This document shows positions 13,701 to 14,142 of a stretch of DNA of 14,142 nt, piece after piece. The stretch is taken from positions 1-14,142 of the forward strand of contig JASLAV010001143.1 in assembly GCA_030146905.1 (NCBI GenBank), written 5' to 3'. Numbering within the stretch: position 1 is the stretch's first letter; the number at the start of each line of letters is the position of its first letter. The notes under the pieces were generated by a model. That model saw only the letters and a list, made by a program, of their open reading frames with translations, was not told the origin of the DNA and searched no databases. The translations under genes were made by a program, and so were the position numbers. Origin of the DNA: Lentzea sp. (GTDB lineage: Bacteria; Actinomycetota; Actinomycetes; Mycobacteriales; Pseudonocardiaceae).

Positions 13701-14142
13701 GCCGCTCGACCCCGACCTGTCCCGCACGGTCGGCTGGTTCACGACGCTGTTCCCGGTGACGGTCGACCCCGGCACCGTCGACGACCTGCCCGCCGCGGTG
13801 AAGCGGGTGAAGGAAGACCTCGCGCGGGTGCCGAGCAACGGCGTCTCGTACGGCGCGCTGAAGTACCTGGGGCGCAACGACTTCGACGTCCCCCGGCCGC
13901 AGGTGCTGTTCAACTACCTCGGCCGGTTCGCCGGTGGCACCACGGGTGACTGGCAGCTGGCGGAGAACGCCGGTCAGCTCGGCGAGAAGCGCGACCCGGC
14001 GATGCGGCTACCGCGGGCGCTGGAGTTCAACGCCTCCGCCGAACCCGGTGCGGACGGCGAACTGGAGCTGGTCACGGTCATCTCCTGGCCGTCCGGCGTG
14101 TTCACCGACGACGACACCGCGAAGATCGGCGAGTACTTCGTG
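10723..14142 (+). CDS. Siderophore NRPS, first module A-T-E (runs off window)
   Basis: The first 1140 residues are visible and the frame is open to the edge. An unusual N-terminal stretch of about 140 residues comes first. The adenylation domain (about 150-640) has A3 F-T-S-G-S-T-G-R-P-K-G (287-297), S-F-D-I-S at 332-336 and the A10 lysine K624. The carrier domain has L-G-G-D-S with phosphopantetheine Ser677. The epimerization domain has H-H-V-V-V-D-G (844-850), G-H-G-R-E (985-989), R-T-V-G-W-F (1001-1006) and F-N-Y-L-G (1063-1067), all intact. The specificity residues read D-I-N-Y-W-G-G-I-G-K, the code I remember for N5-formyl- or N5-acetyl-N5-hydroxyornithine. The module should thus load this hydroxamate amino acid and convert it to the D form. 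ATG 10723 abuts GAAGGG, too close for a normal ribosome binding site; ATG 10738 or 10747 are alternatives, and a TAG at 10696 bars longer starts. By order it corresponds to cchH (from memory). Confidence 0.95.
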   Translation, partial: MAESSMEQMADRDVLLSTARIASVRRRAGEYPQRTIAVASAVALARWADPSLELDGFELTPATPFGDLLVWADKGQRWDVTETPDGWAIPVPDGVDLAEAQRALDDLAEFPNRAIGTMTSQTVDERLADLARWNDNEFPRERPSIVELFREQARQRPDAVAINDGDRAFTYGEVLARSNQLARHLIGRGLTTEQVVGISLDRSAEMVVGLLAVLQAGGAFVPLDPQWPASRRESVITDAHVGLLLGSGQEDEPPAIAVDLSGWAFTDYSGDPTDVTIPGAQLAYVMFTSGSTGRPKGAMIRHEAISERLLWQVDQILHFGQTDASLFKAPLSFDISINEIFLPLVCGGRTVVVRSGGERDPHHLLHTIDRHRVTFVYLVSSMLDVLLNIAGDGELGSLRHVWCGGEVLTPELYDRFRTRLDIPMYHGYGPAEATIGVSHVIYRGEAERLSTSIGKANPNTDLYVLDDQLRPCPVGVGGELYIGGFLLGRGYVNAPGLTASRFVANPFASDGSRLYRTGDLARFAPDGSLDFLGRVDNQVKIRGMRLELEDVEVALAEHPRVRHTCVVVRKNSAGGNYLVGYVVPSDEDLTPDAVKQWATDHMVEYMVPAHIVVMSEFPLTPNGKLDRRALPEPVVDTGPVTAAATDDEATICAAVASVLRVEQVGADQDFFELGGDSILAISLLSALRAEGVFVTATQIFVNRTPRALAAVASRDGAVAVDHDDVPTGPVAGLPIVQWLGETTDAIDGFVQSVVLNTPAALTAGALTEILDAVVARHDMLRAKLVRGERWSFDVLTDGRALWEESDAPLEECVAAATEGLNPDAGIMLRAVWRPRDRQLVIVIHHVVVDGVSWRILFDDLALAWQQVSSGAPVELRPVGTSFRRWTQLLEKAGFEADREYYERPLPGVDQLLGRRELSDDDVVAGERTRTVTVGSRATAALLGDVPALFHAKVNDVLLTGLAVALAKWRRDNGQDQTFAHVELEGHGREGRFVPLDPDLSRTVGWFTTLFPVTVDPGTVDDLPAAVKRVKEDLARVPSNGVSYGALKYLGRNDFDVPRPQVLFNYLGRFAGGTTGDWQLAENAGQLGEKRDPAMRLPRALEFNASAEPGADGELELVTVISWPSGVFTDDDTAKIGEYFV

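Noticed and set aside
13000..14142. The domain after the carrier protein as an ordinary condensation domain
   Set aside because: The motifs G-H-G-R-E, R-T-V-G-W-F-T and F-N-Y-L-G are diagnostic of epimerization domains.

Overview
The window is high-GC actinomycete DNA: there is a strong G/C bias at third codon positions, GTG starts are frequent, and several genes appear to be read from leaderless transcripts. It carries a SARP-NB-ARC-TPR regulator and DtxR/IdeR-type iron boxes. The style suggests Pseudonocardiales or a related group, but the genus is an inference and cannot be fixed from this sequence.

Region 1 (1-1812) is a small locus unrelated to iron. An EamA-type transporter, cut by the window edge, runs leftward. 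A TetR-family repressor and an HSL-family alpha/beta hydrolase run rightward as an overlapping pair. The 68-bp gap between the divergent genes holds two almost identical 18-bp near-palindromes, which are very likely the TetR operators.

Region 2 (1919-4633) is one large AfsR/SARP-type regulator: OmpR-like winged helix, BTAD, NB-ARC ATPase, TPR repeats. It lies directly upstream of the siderophore genes in the same direction.

Region 3 (4709-14142, running off the right edge) is a siderophore locus. In order it has two FecCD-type permeases (ATGA overlap), a FepC-type ATPase, a siderophore-binding lipoprotein, an ABC exporter half-transporter with an abnormal signature motif, and the start of an NRPS with domains A-T-E. 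The adenylation pocket reads D-I-N-Y-W-G-G-I-G-K. From memory this is the code for N5-acyl-N5-hydroxyornithine in coelichelin/erythrochelin-type synthetases. From memory, the order permease-permease-ATPase-binding protein-exporter-NRPS also matches cchC-cchH of the Streptomyces coelicolor coelichelin cluster. The product is therefore predicted to be a hydroxamate tripeptide- or tetrapeptide-type siderophore. The ornithine N-hydroxylase, acyl/formyl-transferase and MbtH genes are not in this window.

All four starting points within Region 3 (upstream of permease 1, the ATPase, the binding protein and the NRPS) carry one or two 19-bp iron boxes, six in total, matching the IdeR/DmdR consensus at 13 to 16 of 19 positions. 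The likely logic is that iron-loaded DtxR-family repressor shuts off synthesis, export and re-uptake together. When iron is scarce, the NRPS makes the siderophore, the exporter releases it, and the lipoprotein, permeases and ATPase bring the ferric form back. Whether the upstream SARP also controls the locus is open. I saw no tRNA, rRNA, CRISPR, insertion sequence or attachment site, and no gene-free gap exceeds about 130 bases.
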